Shown: in pieces, positions 1 to 6,266 of the stretch
How positions within the stretch are numbered: position 1 is the stretch's first letter
Layout of the letters: each line of letters opens with the position of its first letter
NCBI GenBank assembly: GCA_964520885.1
Contig: CAZFQD010000057.1
Span: 1-13,459 of the forward strand
Reading direction: 5' to 3'
From: CAZFQD01 sp964520885
GTDB taxonomy: Bacteria; Bacillota; Clostridia; Oscillospirales; SIG519
DNA: 13,459 nt
Position numbers and translations under genes: made by a program
The notes under the pieces: generated by a model
What the model was told of the DNA's origin: nothing
What the model saw: the letters and a program-made list of their open reading frames with translations, nothing else
The model's database searches: none

Positions 1-660
1 TGCTCTCACTAATCCAAATAACAACAATATGCTTCCTGATGCACCGACTATCATAAATATGCTTTCACCGTCAAGCTTCAGTTTTTGCTTTTTCAAAATG
101 AACATTTGCACATCATTAACAATCATTCTAAGTATTTGAATAAAAATACTTCCTCTTCCTGTTACAAATGCCACAACCGAACTCATAATAATTCCACCTG
201 CAACCAAACTTGTAATACCAGAAAAAACTCTTTCGCAAAAAAGTGTTAAAGCACAGGCAAAGCACATATATGGCAAAAAAATTTCTCCACCAGATTTGCT
301 TTTATTTATTATGTCAAACGGCATTTTAACTATTGATGTAACGACTTTTATTGGGTTGCCACCCCTCCTAAAAAATGAAATCAGCATAGGAATAATTGCA
401 CCGAACATAGTCCATAAAAGTGTTGAGCTTACTAAACTACCCTTTACATTAAGTATATTATTTCCAAGCCAAGTATCCGGATTAAAGCCTTGATTTATAA
501 ACACAAGTAAATATGTGTGGAGTAACCATCCAAAAACACCAAAAGCAATTGTCATTGGCAATGCTTTTAATAGACGCTCTGGTATCTTTTTGCCAATGTA
601 TTTGAGCAGTTCCAATGTGTTTTTAGGATATTGCACTTGCTTTGTTTGGTCATTATTCAT
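1..660 (-). CDS. Multi-spanning membrane protein of unknown function, C-terminus cut by the window edge
   Basis: An uninterrupted reading frame of 220 codons begins at ATG 660 and is still open at base 1, so the C-terminus lies outside the window. The start is supported by a good ribosome binding site (AAGGGAGGG) just upstream and by the 8-nt overlap ATGAATAA with the preceding gene. The N-terminal 28 residues are hydrophilic. Hydrophobic segments follow at about residues 30-55, 76-97, 127-142, 148-167 and 201-218, with basic residues between them (RRGG at 98-101, KKQK at 190-193). I recognise no family motif. It is the fourth visible gene of the Fe3+-type transporter operon, so a role in the membrane part of that system is an inference from position only. 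It does not look like an ABC ATPase: no Walker A or signature motif is present. Confidence 0.8.
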   Translation of the reverse strand, partial: MNNDQTKQVQYPKNTLELLKYIGKKIPERLLKALPMTIAFGVFGWLLHTYLLVFINQGFNPDTWLGNNILNVKGSLVSSTLLWTMFGAIIPMLISFFRRGGNPIKVVTSIVKMPFDIINKSKSGGEIFLPYMCFACALTLFCERVFSGITSLVAGGIIMSSVVAFVTGRGSIFIQILRMIVNDVQMFILKKQKLKLDGESIFMIVGASGSILLLFGLVRA

Positions 661-1660
661 TGTCTATCCCTCCCTTATTTATTCTTATTAGCCCTTTTCG
701 TGTGCCAACCCAAATATTATTGCTCTCATCCTCCCTTATAACTTTAACCTCATCATTTGAAAGACCATTTTTTTTGGTTAATTTAATAATTTTATTTTCA
801 GACATCACAGCAAGTCCATCGTATTCAGAGCCAAACCAAAGTCTATTATTACTGTCCTCAAACAGTGAACGAACTTTCTCTCCTGCAAGCCCATCTTTTT
901 TTGTTATGGTGCCGTTTTTTACCCATTTATCAGATTGAAATACAAATCGTGTGGCTCCACCTTTATTATATAATCCACCACCTGCAATAATGCTTTTATC
1001 TTGTCTTTCTATAATTGCATTTATATTTGCGTGTAAAAGTGCGTCATTTGTGGTGAAATATTGCCATTTTTCATTATACAGCACACTTATGCCCCCACGA
1101 GGTGCAACATAGGAACCAAACCACATACCATCCGCACTATCTTGCATAATAACATTCACCATATTGTCAAGCAGACCATCTTTTTTGGTATAGGTTTTTA
1201 TTTTTTCGCCGTCAAAAACTGCCACACCGCCCCAAGTTCCAACCCAAAGCCGTTTATCCTTATCAAGAATTATGGCGTTTACTCTATTGTCGGGCAAACC
1301 TTCCTTTACAGTATAGTTTATAGTTTTTTCGCCAATATATGTTAGTCCATCATCGCTACCGAGCCATAGGCCACCATCAACTGCAAGTACTGCACGGATA
1401 AATTTATAATCGCCTACATTTTTAGCAGTAAAACTTTTCATATCTATTTCAAAAAGTCCCGACGCTCCACCTGCCCATAAGGTGTCCCCATCAATTGAAA
1501 TGGTGCATATATCCTTATCTGGCAATAGAACATCAAACCCATCTCTTTTCATATTGCTTGCAAAATTGCTTTTTAAATCAGAAATTACATAATACAAAAG
1601 CCCTAAAATAATTAGAATAACTAAAATAATCAGAATAATTTTTACTATTTTTCTATTCAT
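653..1660 (-). CDS. Membrane-anchored Reg_prop beta-propeller protein
   Basis: 335 residues. Residues 5-26 form a strongly hydrophobic helix preceded by K4/K7, so the protein is probably a signal-anchored protein with its bulk outside the cell. The rest consists of repeats of the Reg_prop type (PF07494, two-component regulator propeller): W/I followed by G-T/S and a GL or GG turn, preceded by GL-(P/S/L)-(D/N)-(N/D)-x-V and an acidic D-x-(D/S) turn. Repeat centres are near W62, W99, W139, W180, I225, W275 and W317, giving seven units, enough for one closed propeller. No histidine kinase, receiver or HTH domain follows, unlike the hybrid two-component sensors in which such propellers are best known. 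The ATG overlaps the permease stop by 8 nt (ATGAATAG), with a strong ribosome binding site (AAAAGGGGA) 6 nt upstream. Ligand binding or sensing for the transporter is an inference from the operon. Confidence 0.88.
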   Translation of the reverse strand: MNRKIVKIILIILVILIILGLLYYVISDLKSNFASNMKRDGFDVLLPDKDICTISIDGDTLWAGGASGLFEIDMKSFTAKNVGDYKFIRAVLAVDGGLWLGSDDGLTYIGEKTINYTVKEGLPDNRVNAIILDKDKRLWVGTWGGVAVFDGEKIKTYTKKDGLLDNMVNVIMQDSADGMWFGSYVAPRGGISVLYNEKWQYFTTNDALLHANINAIIERQDKSIIAGGGLYNKGGATRFVFQSDKWVKNGTITKKDGLAGEKVRSLFEDSNNRLWFGSEYDGLAVMSENKIIKLTKKNGLSNDEVKVIREDESNNIWVGTRKGLIRINKGGIDNE

Positions 1661-3209
1661 TTTTTTCCCCTTTTAACAGCAAAAATAAAAGTAATAATAT
1701 CAGTAGCATAACAACAAGCATAAAAAGACACAAAACTGCAACAATTTCTGATGCTCCATAATGTAGATAATTATATATTTTTATAGTGAGTGTTTGATAT
1801 CCGGGTGGTGTTACAAGTAAAGTTACTCCGAATTCCCCCATAGAAAGTGCAAATACAATTAATATACCAGCTAAACATTCCTTCCAAATAAGCTGTGCCA
1901 TACACTTAAAAAATCTAAACAAACCCGGGTAATGAAGTGCCATATTTTCAATCAAAGCCTTATCAAGCCTTGAAATGGCAACAGTTAATATTACCGCTTC
2001 AACAAATGCAAATCTTGATATTAGTGCAATAGCTGGCATAATCGGGCTCCTATAAACAAAACTTAATAATGGTGTGTTCCACATTTTAATTAAGGATAAT
2101 CCGGCAATTGGTGAAGAGATAATAAACGGTAATGCTGCCACCCCTAAAAACAATATTCTCGCTTTTGATTTATAAAAGGAATATGTAAAAAGCAGTGCAG
2201 GTATAAAACTAAATACAGCCGCAAGTATGCTAATAAAAGCAGAATATGAAATTTCGTTTACTGAATTTGCTAAAACAGCAATAGCACCTTTAACCCTTAC
2301 AGCTTCATATGTTAAATTAAACAGCGGAACAATGGCAAAAAAGACTAAAATAACAAGTCCAAAAACTGCTGGTGTTTTTATGAATTTTTCTTTTTTAAAT
2401 GGATTTATACATTTCATTGTACTAAATGAAAAATTACTTCTTGATATATAAAAACCAAACAATGCCATAATAGTGGCACAGAGTAAAAATAATGGGAATC
2501 CTGCTAAAAATACAGAATAAATGCTGTTTCCAGCACTAAAACGCGAGTATAATTCTAATACAAAAACATTTATACCGAAAACAGATGGGATTCCATAATC
2601 ATTTATACTCAGAAGAAAAACAAGTAGCCCGCCAATACAAAGAGCAGGATAAAGAAAAGGGAGATAAATTTTCAAAAAAGCTGTTTTCCCACCTCCATCT
2701 ATCCTACACATATCAGAAAGTTCAGATGGAATACTTAGTAATGCTATAAGACAAAGACCAGCAGTAATAGGTAAATAAGAGAACGCAATAGTTAGTATCA
2801 CTGCAAAAATACCATTAAAATTTAAAGCTACTCCTAAAATTTGCTCCAAAAAACTATTCAATTTATCAACAAAAAATATCCAAGATTGAGTATGTATGAA
2901 AGGTGGCAGTAAAATAAGCATTAATATTCCAAGTGCAATTTTAACAGCATATTTTTCTAAAAATACCCATACGCAAATTGCAGATAAAAGTCCAAATAAT
3001 ATAGTCAGCACCATTGCACCAAGATTTAAAAGCACGCTTTTAAATAATAGTAACATTCCACTTGTATAATCAATAGTAATATTGCCTTTGAAAGTAGTAG
3101 CAATGGAACCCATAAATATATATAATACCGGAGCGATAGTTAATAATATAAGTAGTACCACCGCTAACACTTTTAAGAAGTGTACACCTTTAAATAAATT
3201 GAATTTCAA
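1653..3209 (-). CDS. ABC transporter permease, fused two-module Fe3+/thiamine type
   Basis: A polytopic inner-membrane protein of about 518-521 residues with two BPD_transp_1 modules in one chain, the arrangement of FbpB/SfuB and ThiP iron(III) or thiamine permeases. Numbered from the GTG start at 3218, the first ATPase-contacting EAA-like loop is at residues 166-187 (ELSDMCRIDGGGKTAFLKIY then LP). The second, more degenerate, is near 424-448, and the GEFG motif typical of this family is at 461-464. About twelve hydrophobic helices are visible. Start choice: GTG at 3218 touches the AAAGGGGA Shine-Dalgarno directly, whereas TTG at 3209 sits 8 nt behind GGGGAG, so TTG is preferred here. It lies 15 bp after the binding-protein gene and overlaps the propeller gene. 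The substrate is uncertain: ferric iron, a phosphonate, polyamine or thiamine transporter would share this architecture. No ATPase gene is present in the window. Confidence 0.93.
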   Translation of the reverse strand: MKFNLFKGVHFLKVLAVVLLILLTIAPVLYIFMGSIATTFKGNITIDYTSGMLLLFKSVLLNLGAMVLTILFGLLSAICVWVFLEKYAVKIALGILMLILLPPFIHTQSWIFFVDKLNSFLEQILGVALNFNGIFAVILTIAFSYLPITAGLCLIALLSIPSELSDMCRIDGGGKTAFLKIYLPFLYPALCIGGLLVFLLSINDYGIPSVFGINVFVLELYSRFSAGNSIYSVFLAGFPLFLLCATIMALFGFYISRSNFSFSTMKCINPFKKEKFIKTPAVFGLVILVFFAIVPLFNLTYEAVRVKGAIAVLANSVNEISYSAFISILAAVFSFIPALLFTYSFYKSKARILFLGVAALPFIISSPIAGLSLIKMWNTPLLSFVYRSPIMPAIALISRFAFVEAVILTVAISRLDKALIENMALHYPGLFRFFKCMAQLIWKECLAGILIVFALSMGEFGVTLLVTPPGYQTLTIKIYNYLHYGASEIVAVLCLFMLVVMLLILLLLFLLLKGEKNE

Positions 3210-3224
3210 GGCAGACACTCCCCT

Positions 3225-4250
3225 TTAATAAACAAAAATTTCAGTCATTTCCTTAGTGGCTTTTAGGAGTTTTTTATATGCCTCGTTAAAATCAACTGGC
3301 ATTATCTTAATTTTTTTCGCCAAAATATCTTTTGATGCTGTAACATTTATATGTACAGGGATATGTATCCAACCGTCATCTACAAGTGCTTGCTCAGTTT
3401 CTGCTGAGAGTAAAAATTCCATAAATGCATCTGCTTGCGTAGGATGTGGTGCACCCTTTATATATGCAACGGTGTTAGGAATAACTAATGTTCCCATATC
3501 ATTTTCGCCTTGGTCTAAAAATATAATATCAAGGTCCTTATTTTGTTTCATTTCAGACAAGGCGTCATCAGTATCCGTCAAGCCCATATATAACTTTTTC
3601 TGACTGACATAATCCTTAACCACACTATTGCCTTCAAGAACAGATATGCCTAAATTTTTGAGAGATGTAAAATATTCTTTTGCCTTTATTTCCCCCCAAT
3701 AGGTGTATAAAGTTGCAACTTGGGTTGAGGTTGTCCCAAATATTGGATAGGCAATCCCTGTTTGCTTTATATATTGGCTATTTGCAAGCTCACTTAAAGT
3801 TTTTGGGCAGTTTTCAAGGGAGACTAATGCTTTATTGACAATTAATACTCTTGCTCGTCCACCAAAGCCATACCAGTAGCCGTCCTCATCAACAAATGAA
3901 CTGGGCAGTCCCTTTGCCGAAGTAATATCGGCTCTTTCAAGAACACCCTTTTCCTTTAAATCCAATATTTTCAAAATCTCTCCGTTCCAAAAAACATCAG
4001 CTTGAGGGCAGTCTTTTTCTGCAACTAACCTATTCGCAAGTCCAACACTTTTTGATGCCTCAATATCATAAACGGCTTTAACTTTAATTCCGCTTTTCTG
4101 CTCAAAAAGCTTAAATATTTTTTCTGAATAGACTTGGTCAACTGAGGTATAAACAACAACACTTTTTATATTTCCATTGCAACCACAAAAAGATGTCAAA
4201 AAAACTAATAAGGTTAAAATAATTAACAAAATTTTTCTTTTAATAATCAT
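3225..4250 (-). CDS. Extracellular solute-binding lipoprotein, Fe3+-type (FbpA/AfuA-like)
   Basis: 341 residues from the chosen ATG. An ATG 33 nt further upstream (4283) has no ribosome binding site, while the one at 4250 follows GGGAG by 10 nt and gives a textbook signal peptide: MIIKRK, a hydrophobic stretch, then SFCGC, where the cysteine after glycine would be lipidated. The mature part opens with VVVYTSVDQ, the first strand of class II periplasmic-binding-like Fe3+ proteins. Other family features are FEQKSGIKVKAVYD, the ADVFWNGE segment, GFGGRARVLIVNK in the hinge region, and YIKGAPHPTQADAFMEFLLS near the C-terminus. It should capture the substrate outside the membrane and hand it to the adjacent permease. 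It is the first gene of the operon. Substrate identity cannot be settled by eye; the family also includes phosphonate and polyamine binders. Confidence 0.93.
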   Translation of the reverse strand: MIIKRKILLIILTLLVFLTSFCGCNGNIKSVVVYTSVDQVYSEKIFKLFEQKSGIKVKAVYDIEASKSVGLANRLVAEKDCPQADVFWNGEILKILDLKEKGVLERADITSAKGLPSSFVDEDGYWYGFGGRARVLIVNKALVSLENCPKTLSELANSQYIKQTGIAYPIFGTTSTQVATLYTYWGEIKAKEYFTSLKNLGISVLEGNSVVKDYVSQKKLYMGLTDTDDALSEMKQNKDLDIIFLDQGENDMGTLVIPNTVAYIKGAPHPTQADAFMEFLLSAETEQALVDDGWIHIPVHINVTASKDILAKKIKIMPVDFNEAYKKLLKATKEMTEIFVY

Positions 4251-4336
4251 AATAGCTGGTCTCCCATTATTTAATTCTATCATAGACCATACAAATGTAA
4301 AAATTGTAACACCAAAAATACCACTAAGTACTATTA

Positions 4337-4354
4337 CAGGTTCTGTTGCAAAAA
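4337..4354 (+). repeat. IS6-family-like terminal inverted repeat, left-end orientation
   Basis: The sequence CAGGTTCTGTTGCAAAAA contains GGTTCTGTTGCAAA, the terminal repeat I know from IS257/IS431-type members of the IS6 family. Read rightwards it is in left-end orientation. It lies inside the leader of the transporter operon. It matches 4769-4786 (opposite strand) at 17 of 18 positions. Confidence 0.5.
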
Positions 4355-4390
4355 TATTTTCACTTCAAAAACATAATATTTAATGATAAG

Positions 4391-4400
4391 ATTATACCAC
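4391..4400 (-). promoter_or_regulatory. Candidate extended -10 promoter (proximal) for the transporter operon
   Basis: The minus strand reads GTGGTATAAT: a perfect TATAAT (4396-4391) with the TG of an extended -10 one base upstream. No convincing -35 is seen at the proper distance. Transcription would start near 4384, leaving a leader of about 130 nt before the chosen start at 4250. Confidence 0.4.
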
Positions 4401-4649
4401 TTAAATTTCAGCAATTTAGCTTTTACAAAATTATATCAAACATTTCCCACATTAGCAATGCTTAACTCGCATATTCTTTTATATTTAACCAATTTTCTTA
4501 TTTTTGATCACACCTTCCCCCACCCCAAATTTGCAGAAATGTATTCAGTTTTGTAGAGCCTTATGTCGTATCAAATATCAATTTGCTGTCATACTTCAAT
4601 AAATATAAGCCTTTGAGCAACAAAAATATAGCCACCCTAAAAAGAGCAA
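4401..4649. other. Intergenic DNA without a recognisable gene
   Basis: Apart from the candidate promoter at 4430-4458, no frame on either strand here has a start with a ribosome binding site or a recognisable protein motif. There is a short G/C-rich run near 4510-4532 in otherwise AT-rich DNA. Decayed coding sequence is possible but cannot be shown. Confidence 0.5.
4430..4458 (-). promoter_or_regulatory. Candidate sigma-A promoter (distal) for the transporter operon
   Basis: On the minus strand, TTGCTA (4458-4453) is separated by exactly 17 nt from TATAAT (4435-4430), which also carries an extended TGA-TATAAT. This is the better of the two candidates upstream of the binding-protein gene. The 40-nt offset between the two means either or both may be used. 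Confidence 0.5.
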
Positions 4650-4748
4650 CTATTTACACACAGCACCTTTTAATCCTTTACCAGCCTTAAATGAAGGTGC
4701 TTTAGAAGCTGATATATCAATAGCTGCACCAGTTTGAGGGTTTTTAGA
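4650..4748 (-). pseudogene. C-terminal fragment of an HU-like DNA-binding protein
   Basis: The minus strand encodes 32 residues ending in TAG: NPQTGAAIDISASKAP, then SFKAGKGLKGAVCK. This is the C-terminal end of bacterial HU (typically NPQTG-x-x-I-x-I-x-ASK-x-P-x-F-x-AGK-x-LKDAVN), including the DNA-intercalating NPQTG turn. Directly upstream the frame is closed by TAA (4754-4752), and no intact arm or dimerisation helices can be read, so the gene is broken. A possible remnant of the start lies at 4998-4996 (ATG after GAGGAAT), but its 12 codons do not convincingly match HU. IS6-like sequences lie between the two. The gene is almost certainly nonfunctional. Confidence 0.72.
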
Positions 4749-4768
4749 TTTTTAACTGTTTAATGAAG

Positions 4769-4786
4769 TTTTTGCAACAGAGCCTG
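4769..4786 (-). repeat. IS6-family-like terminal inverted repeat, right-end orientation
   Basis: The minus strand reads CAGGCTCTGTTGCAAAAA, one mismatch from the copy at 4337-4354 and in inverted orientation to it. The pair could therefore bound a deleted element of about 450 bp. The immediate 8-bp flanks (ctattaca, tgatacat) are not a duplication. Confidence 0.5.
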
Positions 4787-4789
4787 ATA

Positions 4790-4864
4790 CATAAAGGTTA
4801 AGCTGGCATATCAACTATAACCGAAGAGGTTATTTTGATAAATCAGCTTTTTGGTATTGCGTAA
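4790..4864 (+). pseudogene. C-terminal remnant of an IS6-like transposase
   Basis: The plus strand reads AG-ISTITEEVILINQLFGIA-stop (TAA at 4862-4864). An EV-x-x-INxLFGIA end is the form I recall for C-termini of clostridial IS6-type transposases. Just upstream an in-frame TAA interrupts K-G-stop-A-G, as expected if a CAA glutamine codon had mutated. An IS6-like end follows 52 bp downstream. The match is short, so this rests on the combination of motif and terminal repeats. No catalytic DDE residues remain. Confidence 0.4.
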
Positions 4865-4915
4865 AATATTGGTGTCAAAGATATAGCTTTGCGGTTTTGC
4901 TAATTGAGAGAATTA

Positions 4916-4929
4916 TTTGCAGCAGAACC
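4916..4929 (-). repeat. Third IS6-like terminal repeat (diverged)
   Basis: The minus strand reads GGTTCTGCTGCAAA, one base from the IS6-type end GGTTCTGTTGCAAA, in right-end orientation and just downstream of the transposase C-terminal remnant. Together they look like the right end of a decayed copy. Confidence 0.4.
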
Positions 4930-5023
4930 GTAAATTTAAGGGGTTGAGTTTGGCAGAAGCTAAACTTCTGATTGTTCAATAGAGTTTGTTTTACACATAA
5001 ATATTCCTCAATTCTTTTTTATT

Positions 5024-5240
5024 CTAAATCATCTCTCGTAATTTCTCCAAAATTTCAACCATTGCCAAAGTGTCTAATTTACAATATTCAAGAAGAGCTT
5101 TTCGCATTTCAAATCTTTCATCTTCTGGTAAATTAATTAAATTGGCGTAAACATTCATAGCTTCACCACCATTGTGAACCAAACTTAAATTATCGTAAGA
5201 TAAATCTTTATCATTAGGAAACATAGCAGGCAAGCTGTTC
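5024..5240 (-). pseudogene. C-terminal fragment of a DUF2779-domain protein
   Basis: About 72 codons, SLPAMFPND-KDLSYDNLSL-VHNGGEAMNVYANL, then EMRKALLEYCKLDTLAMVEIL, ending in TGA. This is the conserved end of DUF2779 proteins, whose RNase H-like fold ends with a Y-C-x-x-D-T-x-A-M helix. All the upstream parts of the family (the LDFET first motif and the catalytic core) are missing. At about 5225-5240 the sequence switches into the frame of an unrelated AAA+ ATPase remnant, so the fragment has lost its N-terminus by deletion or recombination. An internal ATG (5233) exists, but it gives only the tail of the domain. It is probably not functional. Confidence 0.72.
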
Positions 5241-5489
5241 TTTATCTATTTCAGTATCAATAAAAGAAATAATTCTTGTTGCTTGCTTCATTTTAGCTTT
5301 TTCTAAAAGATTTCTAACAAAACGACCATTCCCAAAATCTTCTTGCTTCTCAACCTTTTCAAAAATAGAATGAGCCTTTTCTAAGGCGTTTTCTTCAATA
5401 GTTAATCCCTTATTTTTCACCATTAACTTTAATATTTCTGATAATTCATTAGAACAATAATCAGGGAAGTTAATATTAAAAGCTATTCT
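5214..5489 (-). pseudogene. C-terminal fragment of an AAA+ ATPase (SpoVK/CbbX-like)
   Basis: The minus strand encodes RIAFNINFPDYCSNELSEI, then GNGRFVRNLLEKAKMKQATR and IISFIDTEIDKEQLA. This corresponds to the end of the SpoVK/CbbX group of AAA+ ATPases: the sensor-2 region with a GN-x-R-x-VRN-x-x-E-x-A helix, and the SR-I-x-F-x-I-x-F-P-D-Y segment after sensor 1. Walker A, Walker B and the preceding domain are absent. The upstream boundary lies near 5489, where the frame runs into sequence coding in a different frame for the preceding small ORF, and the downstream end runs into the DUF2779 remnant. Only an internal ATG at 5423 is available. I read it as a gene fragment stranded by rearrangement. 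Confidence 0.7.
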
Positions 5490-5761
5490 GTTAATAAGCT
5501 TAGCATAAATTGCAACCTTAATATTTCATCAAATTGTTTGTTAGCATAAGCATTTTCTATTTGCTTTGAAAATTCATTATACTCAACAGTTCCCAAAAAA
5601 CTATTTATTTTTGAAACTTGGTGTTTCACTAATTCCACCACGGAATTATGATTAATTTCCCCATCTATATAAAACAAATCTGTTTGCGAAATATATTTTT
5701 CAAACGGATCTCTGTTTTTTATGATATAGTGTTGAATTTCTTTTTGAAGGTTTTTTTTCAT
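5483..5761 (-). CDS. Small hypothetical protein, possibly a gene fragment
   Basis: 92 residues from ATG 5761. An ATG 9 nt further upstream (5770) directly abuts the AAAGG Shine-Dalgarno, which is correctly spaced for 5761. The protein is hydrophilic and looks helical (KKNLQKEIQHYIIKNRD, FSKQIENAYANKQFDEILRL) without membrane segment or signal. I recognise no family. Its stop (5483-5485) lies inside the AAA+ remnant, which occupies another frame, so the true C-terminus may have been replaced at the rearrangement junction. It belongs to the decayed accessory cluster. Whether it is expressed or functional is open. Confidence 0.4.
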   Translation of the reverse strand: MKKNLQKEIQHYIIKNRDPFEKYISQTDLFYIDGEINHNSVVELVKHQVSKINSFLGTVEYNEFSKQIENAYANKQFDEILRLQFMLSLLTE

Positions 5762-5885
5762 CGTTTTCATCCTTTCATTTTACAACCAATTATAGTATTA
5801 AGGGTTCTATGGCTTAGTTCTCAACAATTGAACCACTATTCCTTATAAAAGGTGATTATTCAAGGATATTATTTATTCACTTTTT

Positions 5886-6053
5886 CTAACTAAATTTTCT
5901 AATTGCCGATTTTACTACCTGTTCTTCAAATGATTTGTCACCGAATTTACTCGTGACATTAATAGTTACCCCTCCTATTTTATATTCGCTTTTAACTGTG
6001 TTCCTATCGTGCGATGTTGATTTTAATAGTTTACTATTTATAATATAAATCCA
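5886..6053 (-). CDS. Very small ORF, faintly transposon-accessory (TnpW-like); possibly degenerate
   Basis: An open frame of 55 codons ending in TAG includes SEYKIGGVTINVTSKFGDKS and FEEQVVKSAIRKFS. A Y-x-IG-x-x-x-x-x-V-x-S-x-F pattern followed by a short amphipathic helix resembles the small TnpW-type proteins that accompany clostridial transposons, but the match is weak and from memory. No ATG lies in the frame. An ATG at 6062 (ATGAAAGGG...) is in another frame and stops after nine codons, which would fit a frameshifted start. Within the gene a strong site (GGAGGGG, 8-9 nt spacing) precedes an ATG of only 13 codons in a further frame. Confidence 0.28.
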   Translation of the reverse strand, partial: WIYIINSKLLKSTSHDRNTVKSEYKIGGVTINVTSKFGDKSFEEQVVKSAIRKFS

Positions 6054-6160
6054 CCCCTTTCATTCTCTTTTATCTTCCTGAATAATCGCTTAAGTGTATC
6101 ATATCTTTGCATTAAAAAGACAATCGAATTGCCAAAAAGTTTACCGCTTACTATTTGTTT

Positions 6161-6248
6161 TTGAAATAACCGTTTCCGTTTTCTCTTGTTATTTTAAAAA
6201 CACTTGATATTTTGAAATAAACAGTGTATACTAATGATATTATTTCAA
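6161..6248. promoter_or_regulatory. TTGAAATAA repeats around the Fic promoter, candidate operator
   Basis: The 9-mer TTGAAATAA occurs at 6161-6169 and 6212-6220, and as its reverse complement TTATTTCAA at 6240-6248. The last two flank the -10 hexamer as an inverted pair, the inner copy filling the promoter spacer and the other starting at the expected transcription start. The first copy is 51 bp upstream, close to five helical turns. This is the layout of a repressor site. The winged-helix domain of the Fic protein itself is a natural candidate binder, by inference. Confidence 0.45.
6204..6232 (+). promoter_or_regulatory. Sigma-A promoter of the Fic gene
   Basis: TTGATA (6204-6209) and TATACT (6227-6232) are separated by exactly 17 nt, 35 bp upstream of the Fic start codon. 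The expected transcription start is near 6239, giving a short leader with GGAG (6253-6256) 10 nt before ATG 6267. Confidence 0.72.
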
Positions 6249-6266
6249 GATTGGAGTGTTTAGTTT

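Noticed and set aside
653..1660. Propeller protein as a two-component sensor kinase
   Set aside because: The protein ends directly after the propeller; no histidine kinase, receiver or HTH region is present.
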